A DNA stretch of 64,000 bases from Glandiceps talaboti. Taxonomy: Eukaryota > Hemichordata > Enteropneusta > Spengelidae. Made by a program: the position numbers and the translations under genes. The first letter of the stretch is position 1; each line of letters starts with the position of its first letter. The notes beneath the pieces were generated by a model that was given only the letters and a program-made list of their open reading frames with translations, had not been told where the DNA came from and searched no databases. The DNA lies in the NCBI RefSeq assembly GCF_964340395.1, contig NC_135568.1, forward strand, positions 6,582,579-6,646,578. Reading direction: 5' to 3'. Below are positions 1 through 10,810 of the stretch, in pieces.

Positions 1-732
1 CGCGGTTTCTTTTCGGCTGTTGCATTTAGTCGTTTGTTCTTTTGTGAGTGCTCATTACGTACATCTGACACACTACCATAGGTTTTCCTAAGCCACACAA
101 GCGCGCTGAGAGAATTCACTCAACCAATGAAAACTCATAACGTGCCGAAACATACGGGTACAGTACTTCAGAGCGCTCTGTTCGAAAAGAGCATGAGAAC
201 AGAGTGCAGACGATGTTATCGTGATTGTTTGGTGGTTCTCTTTGTTTAAATTTTAAATATTGTATTGTTATATTGACGGATTCTGGTTGACTACTCGTAA
301 GTACGAGGTTGGGTTCAGGAAATCCTATGGTGTTGTGTCAGATGGATGTAACAAGCACTCGCAAAAGAACAAACAACAGCCAAAAAGAAATTGTGATGTG
401 TACACTACATCAGCTTTTAAACAGATTGCACCCCCTATAGTCTTGACTCTCCACAAAAGAAATTAATAATGTAGTGTATTATTATGTGCATATATCTGTG
501 TTAACCACCAATGTGTTGAAATTATATGTAAGTACACCATATTGTGAATGAGAGAAGGTGATGACTGTGACCATGGCGACTATGGTGATGTCAGACAGAT
601 GTACTGCACAGCCACATTTGTAATAGGTGTGTTGTCACAAGTTTTCTAGTCTCCAAATACAAATAGCGATGAAATGCTCAATATTGATAACTCGGTATTT
701 CCATAGTAACCACTTGCAGTCATTACCACTCT

Positions 733-807
733 GTATTATCAGTGATGATATCAACGGTCCTCGTCTGTATGTTAGTGATGACGATCATTTGATATCTGAG
801 ATAATAC
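733..807 (+). ncRNA. Box C/D snoRNA, family 1 copy a
   Basis: Box C is GTGATGA at 742-748 and box D is CTGA at 796-799. They are flanked by a perfect 8-bp terminal stem (GTATTATC at 733-740 with GATAATAC at 800-807). The D'-like box is CTGT at 765-768 and C' is GTGATGA at 775-781. The D' guide contains CAACGGTCCTCGT and is shared exactly with copies at 2096 and 5727, while the D-side guide differs. The rRNA target was not recognised. Intronic position inside NOP58 fits the usual splicing-dependent maturation of animal C/D snoRNAs. Confidence 0.85.
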
Positions 808-850
808 TTATCATTCCTAGGTTGTGAATTTCAAGGTGTGCAACTTTGAT

Positions 851-1034
851 GTATTATTTCTGCTGAAACCCAAGATGCATTGTGCCACGGCAAAGAGACC
901 GTATAAAGCCACAAAATCAAGTTGATGTTTCTCTGAAACTACTAGTAATTGTTGATGTAAAATCATGAAATAACTCTCCAGAACCTATAGTTTATGAACA
1001 TGTCTCTCTTTCCTGGAGTGGTTTTCCCCTTTAA
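851..1034 (+). mobile_element. Dispersed repeat, partial TIR element (family B)
   Basis: About 180 bp similar to 63163-63356. Its right half matches the more complete TIR element at 15039-15336 (shared AAATCATGAAAT, then CCCCTTTAA or CCCTTTAAT at the end). No coding capacity. It sits in a NOP58 intron next to a snoRNA. Confidence 0.6.
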
Positions 1035-1342
1035 CAAAAACACTGATCCAGTGATGGTGTTTTTATTAAAGGTGGTAAGTAGGTAATTCTATCTGAGTTC
1101 CCCAACCATTTTACCAGGGTTCCCCACCAAAATTACAGTATCTCAGGTATCAGAAAATATGCCAGTTTTATCAGATTTCTTTGTTTCTGTTACTGTGATT
1201 CTTTGCCAACACAAAGATATAGCAAGGAAATGATAGCGAATGGGGAGAGGGTATATAGAATGTAACAGGAGAGTTAACAAGTACACAAATTCAACTCAGA
1301 AATTATCAGTCACCCTCATGTTTTATTCCTGTGTCTTTACAG

Positions 1343-4300
1343 CTGCAACAGCGTCAGTTGAGGGCAAGATGTCCAAGGGTTTGAAGAAAGTTATGAAGAA
1401 ACTAGTCGCCAAGGATGCACATGCAGAATTAGCCGTCGCTGATACTAAACTAGGGAATGCTATAAAGGTAAGATTTGAACACTAAATTATGTGTTGCTGT
1501 GGTCATGAAAGATATGTACTGTGTCATGCTAACAGATACCATATTAGGCTGAACATATCTTGGTGTGGTAGTGTCTCTGTGACCATCAAAAAAGCGAGTT
1601 TCTTTTCAATGAGTTTGTGAATTTGTAACATGTTTATTTGTAGTGTTGACAAAGGGTGGTAAGTAGGTAAAATCTACTAGGGTTCCCATGTCATTTTACC
1701 TGGGTTCCCAAAGAAAATTATTATAGACTTTAAAGGAAAACCCTGCCATGTTTACCCCTTTGTTACTGGGGTTCCGCAACCTTAGGAATGTGCGCTATGT
1801 GAAATGTACTTGTAAGGTCTGTTATAGTGTATAGAAACCTGCATGAAGAGCTCACATTTGCCGTCCACTGGGCAATATATTTTTTTATGTCTGTGTACAT
1901 TCTTCTTCATATTATCAAAATGATTGTCAGAATACTACATTAGAATTCTGCCAGTAGTGATTGTCATGTACGGCCCAGTCTGTAGGATACGGCTAGTGCT
2001 TCAGTTTGGTTCAAAAATTACATCTAAAACACATGTAAATCTGGTTTATGCCCCTCACCACCCCCACCCCACCCCTTGATTTGTCCAACACTGTGATGTT
2101 ATCAATGATGATCTCAACGGTCCTCGTCTGTATGTCAGTGATGAGTATCATAAAATTTGAATCTGAGATAAATGCACTCAAGATTATTCCGTCAATATTT
2201 TTGGTTGAATCTATAGTGAATAATCACATCTGTCATCATTATTTTGCCCACAGGAAAAATTTAACATTACATGTGTACACAACACAGCAATTCAAGAGTT
2301 GATGAGAGGTATCAGGTCACAGATGAACAGTCTTATTACAGGGTTACCAGAAAAAGAAATGAGTGCGATGGCATTAGGTTTAGCTCACAGGTAAGAAAGA
2401 TTTCTTTTTGTAACAACTCGCTAGTCTGAAAATTTAATTTAGCTGGAAATTTAAATCTCCTGTTTTTGAATATTTATGATATATTTTTGTTTTTTCTGTC
2501 AACAGTTTATCAAGATACAAATTGAAGTTCAGTCCTGATAAAGTTGATACCATGATAGTCCAAGCTATATGTAAGTATATACATAAAACATTAATGGTAA
2601 TGATGTAGAACAGTGGACCACTTGTTATAAAGACACACATTTATGTTGAAGCTAGGGAGTCAGTTAGGATGAGGCTCCCCAAGATGGACACATTTTGTAT
2701 TGTCGTCCATGACTAGCCAGTCAGTATTCATTTGCCAATCAATAATATTCAATGCCTTGTTTTAGTGGAGAATTTTACTTCAGTTCTTTATACCGTTAGC
2801 TGCAATTTCAAAGGAGACATCAAGATTCAAAGAATGAGTATTTCTGTGGCCTTGCAATATTACGCTACACTCAAAAATGTTTGTTGTGTAATCTTCATGT
2901 ACCATTTTTACAAGAAATATGCAGTATTTATGTTTTTAGACATCAGGAGTGTATATACACAGTTATTAAAATATCTTTCATTTTTTATTGTCTCATAAAT
3001 TACTTTCTTGTGTCATTTTACAGCACTACTAGATGACTTAGATAAAGAACTTAACAATTACATAATGAGAGCTAGAGAATGGTATGGCTGGCATTTCCCT
3101 GAAATGGGCAAGGTTGTCAGCGACAATTTAGCATTTGCTAGAACTGTGAAAAAAATTGGTAAGTGTTTTTTAAAATACAATTAATCTCTTGTGAGCCGTA
3201 TATCTTGAACAGCAGTTTCACCGTAAGTGTGACGAATTCAGTGGTTTATCACGATGTGGAGAAAGTGGAATACTGTACATGTCAACATTGAAATTTTTCG
3301 CTTATTTTGCTGGAAAACAAAAATGTAAAAATAAGTAGTGACTGAAATGCCTTCGTGTATATAGAAAAAAGTACCACTCTGGTAATAAGTAAAATTTGTC
3401 TTTGAGAACTAGCTGAAGACAGCGTAAACGTAATATTTTCTTACTCTTAGCGATGAAAATATCTAGGTTTACATATAAATAACAAGGTAATTTGCATATT
3501 GGTTTGCATAGTGATCAGCATATAATATGTATATGTCTTTAACACATACACATATAAATAACAAGGTAATTTGCATATTGGTTTGCATAGTGATCAGCAT
3601 ATAATATGTATATGTCTTTAACACATACACATATAAATAACAAGGTAATTTGCATATTGGTTTGCATAGTGATCAGCATATAATATGTATATGTCTTTAA
3701 CACATACACATATGTACATTGAGGATCAGCCATTTCTGTTCATGTGAAAGTATTATTATGATTTTGTCTTTAAAAGATTACTAAAGCTCAAGGATGGTAG
3801 AACATTTTTGAAGCACAGTAGAAATCTGCCAAGCTTTGGGGGCTAGATGGCAAGGATGGTGTTTGCATCATGCTTTATAGTGGGGGTAGAACACTGGTCA
3901 ACTTGAAGCCATATGTGTGGTGTATGTAAAGTAGGAGATAATATGATAAAAATGTGTAACTATCATCTTCAAATTTGATTACAGGTGATAGAACAAATAC
4001 AGCAACCACAGATCTGTCAGACATACTTCCTGAAGAAGTTGAAGAAGAAGTAAAAAGAGTAGCGGAAACCTCCATGGGAACTGAAGTATCAGAAGATGAT
4101 ATAATGAATATATTATACCTTTGTGAACAGGTGATCATTTACATTTGTCACATTGGAGTTTGATTCTGTATACACAGTTCCTCTTTAGACTGACTATGTG
4201 TGCAAGGTAATGAGTCGGTTTGTCATCACAGTGCCGAAGGTTTTTGGCATCAAAATGATATTGTGCCACATTTTGTCATAGAGCAGTACTGAAAGTTTTT

Positions 4301-7300
4301 CGGCATGATAGTGTGGAACTTATTTGTTCACGACAAGGCACAAATCAAACTGAACATTGAATGTGACTCGTCTGTCAAGGGTCACATAACTTGGAATGAT
4401 TGTCCAAGAGAAATATCGAGGGGATTTTAGATTGATTTTGTCAAGTGTAGAAAATTACTGGATATTTGATTCACTGTGTCATCGATGATGATTGGCTTTG
4501 TGTTGTTTATCTGAATTCAAGATGTCGAATTATAGCTTTCGTCACTACCTCTTCTGAGATGAACACGGTGAACAAATAATTTCCAAATTCTGCATGGATC
4601 ATTTGTTGAAAATTGTATTGTGTAAAACATGTATTGATATGCAATACAAGGTACTAAACTAATTTAGTCTTGGATATGCACTTTGGGGCCAAATATAGCT
4701 GAAAGGTGAGGAGTACCTATGTCTGGGTGCAGCGCCCTCAGTCTCAGCATTTGGTCATTATTAGAATGGCCTAAAGGGTCTAGCAGCCAGACTAGGTGTA
4801 ATTTTGAAAGGGACCATTTTAATGTTGTATAATTTCTCTAAAAAAATATACTTTGTGAAATGTTTGCAGGTAATAGAAATCTCCGAATATAGAGCCCAGC
4901 TGTATGACTATCTCAAAAACAGAATGTTAGCAATTGCACCAAATCTTACAATTATGGTTGGAGAGCTTGTTGGAGCGAGACTTATTTCACATGCTGGTAA
5001 GTGTATTATTAATTTTCAGCCCTTAGAGTCGGGACTATTACAGTGGGCTTTGTCTGTGCGTCTGTAATCCGTAACTTCTCTTGCATGCAATATCATATTT
5101 CTTTAAAACTTAGCACAAAGGTGACATCCTATGATACACTTTCATGCCTTTCAACAAAGATTCTAATATTATTTTAAGTTTTCAATTGAAAGATTATATT
5201 CACTGTGTTATCGATGACGATAAAAGCTTGTTGTTGATCTGAATTCAGATGTTGATTTCAAAGCTTTCGTCACTACCTCTTCTGAGATAAACACAGTAAA
5301 GTGATATTACATTGCATTTATCAATGTAATCCCAAACTGGCCCGAGTCCCAGCAGTGACGTTTCATTTACTGCAGTCTTGTCAAGCCAACAGTTTTATTG
5401 TGTACAAGTAGTGAGTTATATTGAAGTGTTAATGTGTGTATATGTATGTCTGTTCTTACATTTTAGGTTCACTGCTAAATTTGGCCAAGCACCCGTCTTC
5501 CACAGTACAGATATTAGGTGCAGAGAAGGCACTCTTCAGAGCTTTGAAAACTAAGAAGGATACTCCCAAATATGGTTTGATTTATCACGCCACGCTTGTT
5601 GGACAAACAGGTGCCAAAAACAAAGGAAAGGTAAGCTGTGCAACTAAAAAAGTGGGCTTGACCTCTGACCAGGCCATATGTTTGGTGATATTTGTTTACT
5701 CCAATACCCCAAGTATCACAGTGTCTGTGTTATCAATGATGATCTCAACGGTCCTCGTCTGTATGTCAGTGATGATTTCTTTGTATCTTCTGAGATAACA
5801 CAACTTAAGATTCCTACATGTATGAACTACTGATAATCGTAACAGTTTGAGCAATTACTAAAAATCAACTAAATATTTTGTTTGCCATCCTTGAATTTTC
5901 TCAAAACCTACCAGACAGACATGTACAGATTAAAATAATCCTATCTTAATTTTTTTGTTGGTTGCCACTTACCACTGTGGTGTTGAGGTTTGATAAAGTT
6001 TACTACATTGTAAAGAAGAATGTCATTCAGTTTCACTACTTAACAACAAAGGTTTTCCTCAAGCACTTTGGTTTCCTCTCGTATTAACTATGAATCCACA
6101 AGGGTCTTCTCTCACTGAATTTCTTGGGAGACAAGTTTATAAAAACCTAAAAAGTCTATCCTGTATACGAAGAGATTATTATAATAATGTAAAATTAATT
6201 ATGGTGTGTAAAGGCATTTTATTTAACAAAATATCGTCACAAAGCGTTGCATCGCAGACTAAATCCTAGTGGAATGCGAGTTGATGTTAGTTATGTCTCT
6301 GTCGTACTCCCACTAGATGTCACGTATGCTGGCAGCCAAGACAGCTCTAGCTATTAGGTATGACGCATTAGGTGAAGATGGCAGTGCTGAGATGGGACAA
6401 GAAAACAGAGCCAAGTTAGAAGCAAGGTTGCGACTGATGGAGCAACAAGGTGTAAGTATAACATTACTTGCTTTGTTAAGAGATATGTTGCCACCGAGGG
6501 CAGATGTCATCAATTTTGATGAGATCGTCTATGTAAATTGTGAAAGTATGCAATCCATCAGTTGTGTTTTTCTGCATTAGAGGACATGTGTAAAGTCTAC
6601 CAAAATTTTGACACTACCCTACTGTCGTTACCAGAACTTTAAAATCTTGAGTAGAATTAAAAAATAACAAACTTACCTGTTCTTTCAAGAGCATCACATC
6701 AGCATGCATGTTTCTTATTTATTTATTCAACTTTATTTAAAGAGGGTAGCCCAGTTGGCCGAGGCCAATCTTCCCTGGGGCCCTCTGAATAAAATAGTAC
6801 AAAAACAAACTATACAAAAAGGACACAATAAATAGCAAAAGTGTCACAATAATCGTGTAGACTGTAATAGTATGTCCTGTTGTTCAACCCTGTTAGTATG
6901 CCAGGAATGTTGTATCTTACAGACTGGAAATCACGTAATTGTCAGAAATTCCGATACAATTATTTTGTAACACCATTGCTGATGTTGTCAATGATGACTA
7001 CTCACACCTCTTGTCAGAAGACAACCAATGTCTACTGATTGACAACATATATGACAATCTCTGAGATAACAGACAGCAGTGGTTGTAAACTTACGGGATG
7101 ATTGCACCTTGTTATGGGATGGTCACACAAGGTCAATAAGCAAAGTTTGTTTATTTAGGCCAAAATACCCCTCTTTTTCCCCTACTTGAACGTTCATAAG
7201 TTTACTAATAGAATGCTACATGTTAAAACAATTGAATTCAATATTAGTGTTACATTATAACTTCAGGAATTTCTGTTATGAGTTTATCACTCATCAGATT

Positions 7301-9775
7301 TCTGACCAATTTTACCTCCATGATAATTCATAGGTCAATAGAGGTTGCAGTGTATGTCTTGACTTCATTCAATCCTGTCAAATATCAGAAGAGATAAAGT
7401 TTATTATTGATTTGCTTATTCCATTTAGCAAAGAAGAATAAGTGGTACTGGAAAACAAGCAGCGAAATTTGACAAGTACCAGAACAAAAGTGAAGTCTTT
7501 ACGTACGATGAGGGTATGGACTCTACCATCCCAACGGCACCAAAAAAGAGAAAAATAGAAGAGTTAGACGACACGACGGAAGCATCGCCAGCTGAACATA
7601 AATCTAAGAAGGTGAAAGCTGATCCGGAAGAAGCGACGGAAGAAACACCAAAGAAGAAAAAGAAAAAGAAGAAAGACAAAGGAAAAGAAGAAAGTGATGA
7701 AACGCCAGCAAAGAAAACAAAAGAAGATTCACCAGAAATAGGTAGGTATTTAATGTTTAGAGAAATTGTTAAGTATAAATTCAAGATGTGATTCAAAAGA
7801 GAAGCCATATGGAGAGGGCTTATCTTCAGCATTGTATAAATACAGCTAAAATGATGTAGGCTTGGTGTTTCACTTGTGTGACATGACATTTAATACACAC
7901 CCTCAGACAACTTCTAATGCAAAAGAGGGGGGGGGGGGCTGTAGAAGTAGTCAAGTTGAAATGTTGATTATCAGTTAGAAAATAAACAATTGCAGCCATT
8001 AAAATCATCAAGTTCATGTGTAACGTTTTCATTAGAAGCCTGTTTTTACTGGTGTGAAAGAATAGCAATGCTTATCAGTGTTCAATGTGATTAGGCAAAG
8101 GAGATCCTGCTGTGTTTATTATGTCTCTGTTATTGTTAGTCTAGAGTTGAAATATGTCTAGCTCTGTGTCAAAAACGTAATGTCCCGTGAGTGAAATACC
8201 AAGCCTACATCATTTTAGCTATATTTCCTTCACACACTTGGTAAATATATACACACACATACGTTATTTGTGTTAGCGTTTATGTAAAAATGCTTGTCAT
8301 ATTTGCAACACTTTTCCAAACTAGAACGTTGATGGCCAGATATTGCTTACCTGCTGTCTAAACTGTGTAGTTTTGTGCATCTTGAAGTTGTGGTGCATAA
8401 TTTTGGACAGTTTTGATAACATAATTGTTAGTGCACACCCAATAGTATGTTATGTTTATGGTCATTGTGTTGCATCAGGGGGTAGGATAGAGTCGATAGT
8501 CTCATATTGCAACAAGTAAATCAGCTCCTAAGACTGGAATGATATAAAAACCTGTTGGTCACCATTTGCTAACCATTTCACACATTCATAACCATGACAA
8601 CAATTTGCCTTTCACCAAAGTTTATTTATTGTTTTCTTTTTTTTTCATCAAGAAGAAACGCCCAAGAAAGAAAAGAAGAAAAAGAAGAAACATAAAGAGG
8701 CCGAGGAATCTACATCAGTAGCTGAAACATCTCTTACAGAAACAGTAAGTTTTGATAACATCACTAGATTTCTAAAATTGATGAATTTAGAAGTGCAAAG
8801 AAAAATGTTAGTTTTTTGTTGTTTGGAAATCTAGAAGGTAAAAAGTACAGGAGTATATTTCAAGATAGGCAGTTGACCGATTTCTTTGGGATGATTGCGC
8901 AATGTCACACAAATGCAATAAATGAACTTCGTTCATGGGATGGTGTCAATGCAAATGCTGAACTTCAGTTTCACACTCCTTACCAAATTTCAAAAACTTT
9001 CACACCTGGTTCTGTATTTACTACTGAGATGTTGATAAATTGATGAAAATGTACTTTTAATGTCTTTACCGTGGTGTGTGGCCATTACAATTTTCACCAT
9101 AGTTTTATCTGATGTATAAGTGCGTTGAGGCGGGTTGTTCTAAATGAACAAGGTACTATCTATGGGAGCTAGTGTGACATTGTGCAATTATCCCTTAGTG
9201 TCTATGTCTGTTATCAGTGAGTATCACATCAATTTCTGAGATAACAGCAAAGTTTATTTACAGTGTCATGATAAATAGAACAGACAAAGAATAATTATGG
9301 GTTTCACGGACTGAGATTGTATGATGGAAGGGGTCGGTAAGATGTACTACTGAGGTCCACAGAACCCATATCCAGGCTGTGAAGGGTTTATCATACAAAT
9401 CACATACAAATATTAAAAAGATCGAGAGAAAAATCAAAATAACAGGTAACGAGTGCAGAACTTCCAATATTTGGGCAATGTGTGCCACTCTCCATTGTAG
9501 TACATAGAAAGAGATATACTGGGTATATGATAATGATGTATACTTGCTTTCCACTTGGTAACAAAATTTAATATAGTTAGACAATTATATATTATAATTT
9601 CTGTGTAAACCCTGCCAAATAAGTTTGGTACAAAGATCAGAGTGAACTCGCTGTGTTCTCTACAACCACCTTTCATAAACTTTATTTGATTTCTTGTATT
9701 TTTCAGCCAAGTACAGACAAAAAGAAGAAGAAGAAAAAGAAGAAAGAAAAGGAAAAAGAAGACTCATCAGATTAA
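1343..9775 (+). CDS. NOP58: NOP58 (box C/D snoRNP core protein), eleven 3' exons
   Basis: Core protein of box C/D snoRNPs. With NOP56, fibrillarin and the 15.5K protein it acts in the nucleolus to place 2'-O-methyl groups on rRNA. Exons by GT-AG borders and reading frame: 1343-1467, 2254-2390, 2506-2570, 3024-3158, 3985-4130, 4870-4996, 5467-5630, 6317-6451, 7429-7741, 8653-8744, 9707-9775 (stop TAA). Together they encode about 501 residues. Family landmarks appear in order: [63 protein letters not shown], the Nop domain [15 protein letters not shown] and [20 protein letters not shown], then [47 protein letters not shown], and a Lys/Glu-rich tail with KKKKKK runs, typical of NOP58 rather than NOP56. 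Human NOP58 is about 529 residues, so roughly the first 65-70 residues are missing to the left. No frame break was seen. The introns carry the snoRNAs listed separately. Confidence 0.97.
2096..2174 (+). ncRNA. Box C/D snoRNA, family 1 copy b
   Basis: Box C is ATGATGA at 2105-2111, D' CTGT at 2128-2131, C' GTGATGA at 2138-2144 and box D CTGA at 2163-2166. A terminal stem pairs TTATC (2099-2103) with GATAA (2167-2171). The D' guide CTCAACGGTCCTCGT is conserved with copies at 733 and 5727, while the sequence before box D is not. It lies in the intron before the exon at 2254, about 80 nt upstream of the acceptor, a common position for intronic C/D snoRNAs. Confidence 0.88.
3471..3713 (+). repeat. 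79-bp tandem repeat, three copies
   Basis: Three near-identical copies begin at 3471, 3550 and 3629 (ACATATAAATAACAAGG). They lie inside the NOP58 intron 3159-3984. No snoRNA boxes and no reading frame with homology were seen. Confidence 0.9.
4472..4570 (+). ncRNA. Box C/D snoRNA, family 2 copy a (18S guide)
   Basis: Box C is ATGATGA at 4485-4491, D' CTGA at 4511-4514 and box D CTGA at 4554-4557. A long terminal stem pairs CACTGTGTCATC with GATGAACACGGTG, one bulge. The guide before box D, TTTCGTCACTACCTC, is a 15-nt antisense of the conserved 18S rRNA sequence GAGGTAGTGACGAAA (rRNA sequence from memory). U14 domain B pairs to the same rRNA region, but the other U14 hallmark, an 18S antisense containing CATTCGCAGTTTC, is absent, so I do not call it U14. 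Confidence 0.9.
5201..5298 (+). ncRNA. Box C/D snoRNA, family 2 copy b (18S guide)
   Basis: Paralogue of the snoRNA at 4472, in the next intron. Box C is a variant ATGACGA at 5214-5220, D' CTGA is at 5239-5242, a C'-like ATGTTGA follows, and box D CTGA is at 5282-5285. The terminal stem ACTGTGTTATC pairs with GATAAACACAGT, one bulge. The guide TTTCGTCACTACCTCTT before box D is identical to copy a, while most of the rest has diverged. This points to selection on the guide. Confidence 0.88.
5727..5801 (+). ncRNA. Box C/D snoRNA, family 1 copy c
   Basis: The terminal stem is perfect over 8 bp (GTGTTATC at 5727-5734 with GATAACAC at 5794-5801). Box C is ATGATGA at 5736-5742 and box D CTGA at 5790-5793. 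A D' CTGT and a C' GTGATGA lie between them. The D' guide equals copy b (CTCAACGGTCCTCGT). It lies about 100 nt downstream of the exon ending at 5630. Confidence 0.88.
6715..6905 (-). mobile_element. Probable non-LTR retrotransposon 3' end
   Basis: Read on the minus strand, a segment rich in GGGCCCCAGGGAAGATTGG and AACTGGGCTACCCTC is followed by AATAAAG and a short A-rich AATAAATAAATAAG tail. This layout (conserved tail, AATAAA, short simple repeat) is typical of LINE 3' ends in marine invertebrates. No reverse transcriptase frame remains. It lies in a NOP58 intron. Family assignment is uncertain. Confidence 0.5.
6984..7070 (+). ncRNA. Box C/D snoRNA, singleton
   Basis: Box C is ATGATGA at 6991-6997 and box D CTGA at 7061-7064. 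GTTGTC (6984-6989) pairs with GATAAC (7065-7070), one G-U pair, as terminal stem. A candidate D' CTGA is at 7035-7038. The guides do not match the two families, and no target was recognised. It is in the intron 6452-7428 of NOP58. Confidence 0.75.
8884..9198 (+). mobile_element. Non-autonomous TIR element (family A) in a NOP58 intron
   Basis: About 315 bp bounded by imperfect terminal inverted repeats. The left end reads CTTTGGGATGATTGCGCAAT. The right end, reverse-complemented, reads CTAAGGGATAATTGCACAAT. A related copy in the opposite orientation lies at 17019-17400, sharing TTTACTACTGAGATGTTGA. No transposase. Superfamily not resolved: no clear target duplication was seen. Confidence 0.65.
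9208..9247 (+). ncRNA. Shrunken box C/D snoRNA-like remnant
   Basis: A perfect 8-bp stem (CTGTTATC with GATAACAG) encloses a box D CTGA (9236-9239) and a weak C-like GTGAGTA. The whole is only 40 nt, too short for a functional C/D snoRNA. It closely resembles the ends of family 1, and it begins 10 bp after the TIR element ending at 9198. Probably an internally deleted copy. Confidence 0.4.
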
Positions 9776-10200
9776 GACAAACAGTAGAGTAAATAGTTTT
9801 AGTATTCCTTTTAAACATAAAATCATGTTGGAAAATCAGTTGCAGAGAATGGACTGCCCAAGTAAACTACTGTATATTTTTACAATACATACCAAGCCTA
9901 GAATGAAAATGAGTTTATATAGATGTTGCTAGATTACATGTATTGGATTACATAGTTTGTCTCTACATTTACTATGGTTGGGATTAGGGTGCCCACTATA
10001 TTAGCAGCCATCTTGTTCCTGTACTTATGACTGAATCAAGTTAAACTCTTGTCACGTGTACACATGTCATTTCAAGATTGTCCATGAATTAAAATCACAG
10101 TCTAGCTACACATGTTTCAACTATATTGGAAGGAAAGCTAACACCATCCTTTTTCATTTTTACTGCAAATTAAACGTCCGTCACTTGTTATAATAAATGT
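9776..10200 (+). other. NOP58 3' UTR with poly(A) signal
   Basis: Non-coding sequence after the NOP58 stop. AATAAA at 10192-10197 is the first canonical poly(A) signal I see, giving a 3' UTR of about 430 nt. From 10201 to 10810 there is unremarkable AT-rich sequence with no gene seen. Confidence 0.5.
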
Positions 10201-10810
10201 GGAGCAAATCATTGGGGGGTTCTCACTTATCCAGTTTAGTCAATCATGTATAATAGGGGTGGGGTTAGACTTATCATTTGTGTCTGAAACAAAATTCCAT
10301 AAGTGTATTTAGTTTCCTAGATACGGAGGGGGTCCACCTAAATGATGGCTATATATCTAATGACTGATCTGTGTTGGGTACAAAAATTCATAGTGAATGG
10401 AGTCCCAAATCCAGCTTATTAGTTTTACTACTTTATGTCATCTCAGAGTTGTAGTCTGAACATAGTATATGTAATGTAGCAACAACCATATAAACATTTT
10501 TGTTGGAGGCCAAGTTGTAAGTATTGCGATGACTTAATAGAGGCCAAATATTTGTATTATTTTTATAGTTTGAAAAAATATATTGCTCACAGAATTTGAG
10601 TCCTGCCTAAATTATGTACTTGAAAAGATCTCAAATAGCTTATGTATGCGTGTTATTTTGATACATAAAGATTGTAGAATTTCACCACCACATGGGGCAT
10701 TATTTAAAAAATATGTTGCATACTCTTTTGTTGGAAGAGCTATCGAAGTAATGGGAACTGGTACAAGAAGGCATTGCAGTTGATAGTATTTACAAACACT
10801 GCCATCTTAA

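Larger units (their letters stand above)
1..1342 (+). other. NOP58 upstream intron (no exon recognised)
   Basis: The exon at 1343 needs one base of a codon from an upstream exon. I found nothing in 1-1342 that resembles the conserved NOP58 N-terminus, so most or all of this stretch is probably intron. It holds one box C/D snoRNA (733-807) and a dispersed repeat (851-1034). A short repeat around GGTGGTAAGTAGGTAA lies near 1072 and recurs near 1654 in the next intron. Confidence 0.6.

Noticed and set aside
541-605. GTGATGA near 558 with a nearby GTGATG as another C/D snoRNA
   Set aside because: No box D CTGA and no terminal stem.
4472-4570. Calling the 18S-guide snoRNA U14 (SNORD14)
   Set aside because: The second U14 antisense element (CATTCGCAGTTTC) is absent.
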